Shown: positions 34,444 through 35,034 of the stretch, piece after piece
Layout: every line of letters starts with the position of its first letter
Position numbering within the stretch: position 1 is the first letter of the stretch
Assembly: GCA_023356535.1 (NCBI GenBank)
Contig: JAKQYF010000025.1
Coordinates: 1 to 35,034, forward strand
From: Trichodesmium sp. MAG_R03
Lineage (GTDB): Bacteria > Cyanobacteriota > Cyanobacteriia > Cyanobacteriales > Microcoleaceae
Direction: 5' to 3'
DNA length: 35,034 nucleotides
Translations under genes and position numbers: made by a program
Notes under the pieces: generated by a model
What the model saw: the letters and a program-made list of their open reading frames with translations, nothing else
Told to the model about the DNA's origin: nothing
The model's database searches: none

Positions 34444-35034
34444 GGTAGTGCATCAGTAAAGTGTGGGATAAGTATAATGGTCGTTCCAACTCCAAGGAGC
34501 GATGGCCAACTCAGCTCTTTGTGCAGCAGTATTTTCTTTGCGAGTATGAACCCAAATCCAATTGAAATAGGCGATCGCTAACCTCACTGTTATCTCTGTC
34601 TGTACCCAGACCTTACCAAAATTATTCTGTCGGCGATGCCCGATACCTATCTGCTGTCTGACAATCCCGTTAGTTCGCTCCTTATGTTGTGTTTGGTATG
34701 CCCCAATAATGTGCTTCACTTCAGGAGGAAGAACTCGCTCATACCCACCCCAATCATCAGTATGCCAATGTTTACAGTTAGTTGTCCCTTCTGTGTTGGT
34801 GATTAATTCTGAGATGAACTGGTCAGTGTGTTTGCCGACACGAGTGGCCAAAATAAATCTACTTGATGATGCTTGAGTCATCCCAATCCAACAATCACCT
34901 TCTGTCAATTCATTCATCTGACAGTGTTTTTGTTTTTTTTGACGAATGACCAAAATTCGTCACTACTAATTTGTGAGGAATCTATGTTTTGTACATGGGC
35001 ATTATGAATCATTTGCCCTTTTTGAGAGGCTGCT
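34444..35034 (-). mobile_element. IS1-family element, partial at window edge
   Basis: The inner end begins GGTAGTGCATCAGTAAAG (resembling IS1 ends starting GGTRATG). The transposase follows on the minus strand. The other end lies beyond the window. Confidence 0.7.
34453..35034 (-). CDS. IS1-family transposase (InsA-InsB type), partial, -1 frameshift
   Basis: Read from the right edge, frame one gives QKGQMIHNAHVQNIDSSQ and ISSDEFWSFVKK. At GTC followed by eight A and a C (about 34934-34945) the reading frame must slip by -1. It then continues as KQKHCQMNELTEGDCWIGM, HTDDWGGYERVLPPEVKHIIG (catalytic D region) and TNGIVRQQIGIGHRRQNNFGK, and ends YTYPTLY. A -1 slip on an A-run is how IS1 makes its InsAB transposase, so this is probably programmed, not decay. 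The N-terminal zinc-finger/HTH part is outside the window. Confidence 0.78.

Noticed and set aside
1-35034. CRISPR array
   Set aside because: Short direct repeats exist (heptamers, TTAA tract) but no regularly spaced 25-40-bp repeats with unique spacers were seen.

Overview
The window looks like chromosomal DNA of a filamentous, probably marine, cyanobacterium of the Trichodesmium/Okeania type. This is inferred from HIP1 octamers (GCGATCGC), a plastocyanin and cytochrome c6 pair, Tab2, CGLD27 and DUF1257 proteins, a cyanobacterial SecA, AT-rich DNA and low coding density. Group II introns, IS elements and small palindromic repeats are unusually abundant. The species is not proven from the sequence.

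Layout. 1-1265: a clipped gene end, an IS1380-type transposase fragment and two adjacent copies of a ~252-bp MITE. 1266-7645: an aldo/keto reductase, then a copper-switch module. It comprises a BlaR-type membrane protease and a BlaI-type regulator (petP and petR, overlapping by one base), divergent from plastocyanin (petE) and followed by cytochrome c6 (petJ). An IS66 element with a clean 8-bp target duplication lies between petE and petJ. 7770-10168: two decayed tnpB genes of the IS200/IS605 superfamily. 10189-11193: a saccharopine-dehydrogenase-like gene. A nested set of retroelements lies just upstream of it (11210-15225): an old group II intron whose maturase remnant is split by a second, nearly intact group II intron and also by an IS608-like non-autonomous element. 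15282-19200: DUF2997, DUF1257 and ferredoxin genes among MITEs and orphan tnpB 3' ends. 19326-19704: initiator tRNA-fMet interrupted by a group I intron. 19791-22897 (minus): type II asparaginase, CGLD27-like protein, rsfS and a decayed yqeK. 23661-25161: a metallo-beta-lactamase-fold hydrolase and a diheme cytochrome c. 25987-28797: secA. 29151-34212 (minus): lipoxygenase, mtnP, an IS4/IS1634-like fragment and a Tab2-like protein. From 34444 to the right edge: an IS1-type element read through a -1 frameshift.

Functional threads. The clearest system is the copper-responsive swap of photosynthetic electron carriers. All four known players (petP, petR, petE, petJ) lie within about 5 kb. Both target promoters carry the same dyad, GACA-N3-TGTC. 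At petE it overlaps a -35-like hexamer and at petJ it lies just upstream of one, which fits the published roles of PetR as petE repressor and petJ activator. Both carriers are exceptionally basic. The second theme is retroelement and transposon nesting, where target duplications and one repeat without the insertion allow relative insertion order to be read. At least four small-repeat families are dispersed across the window.
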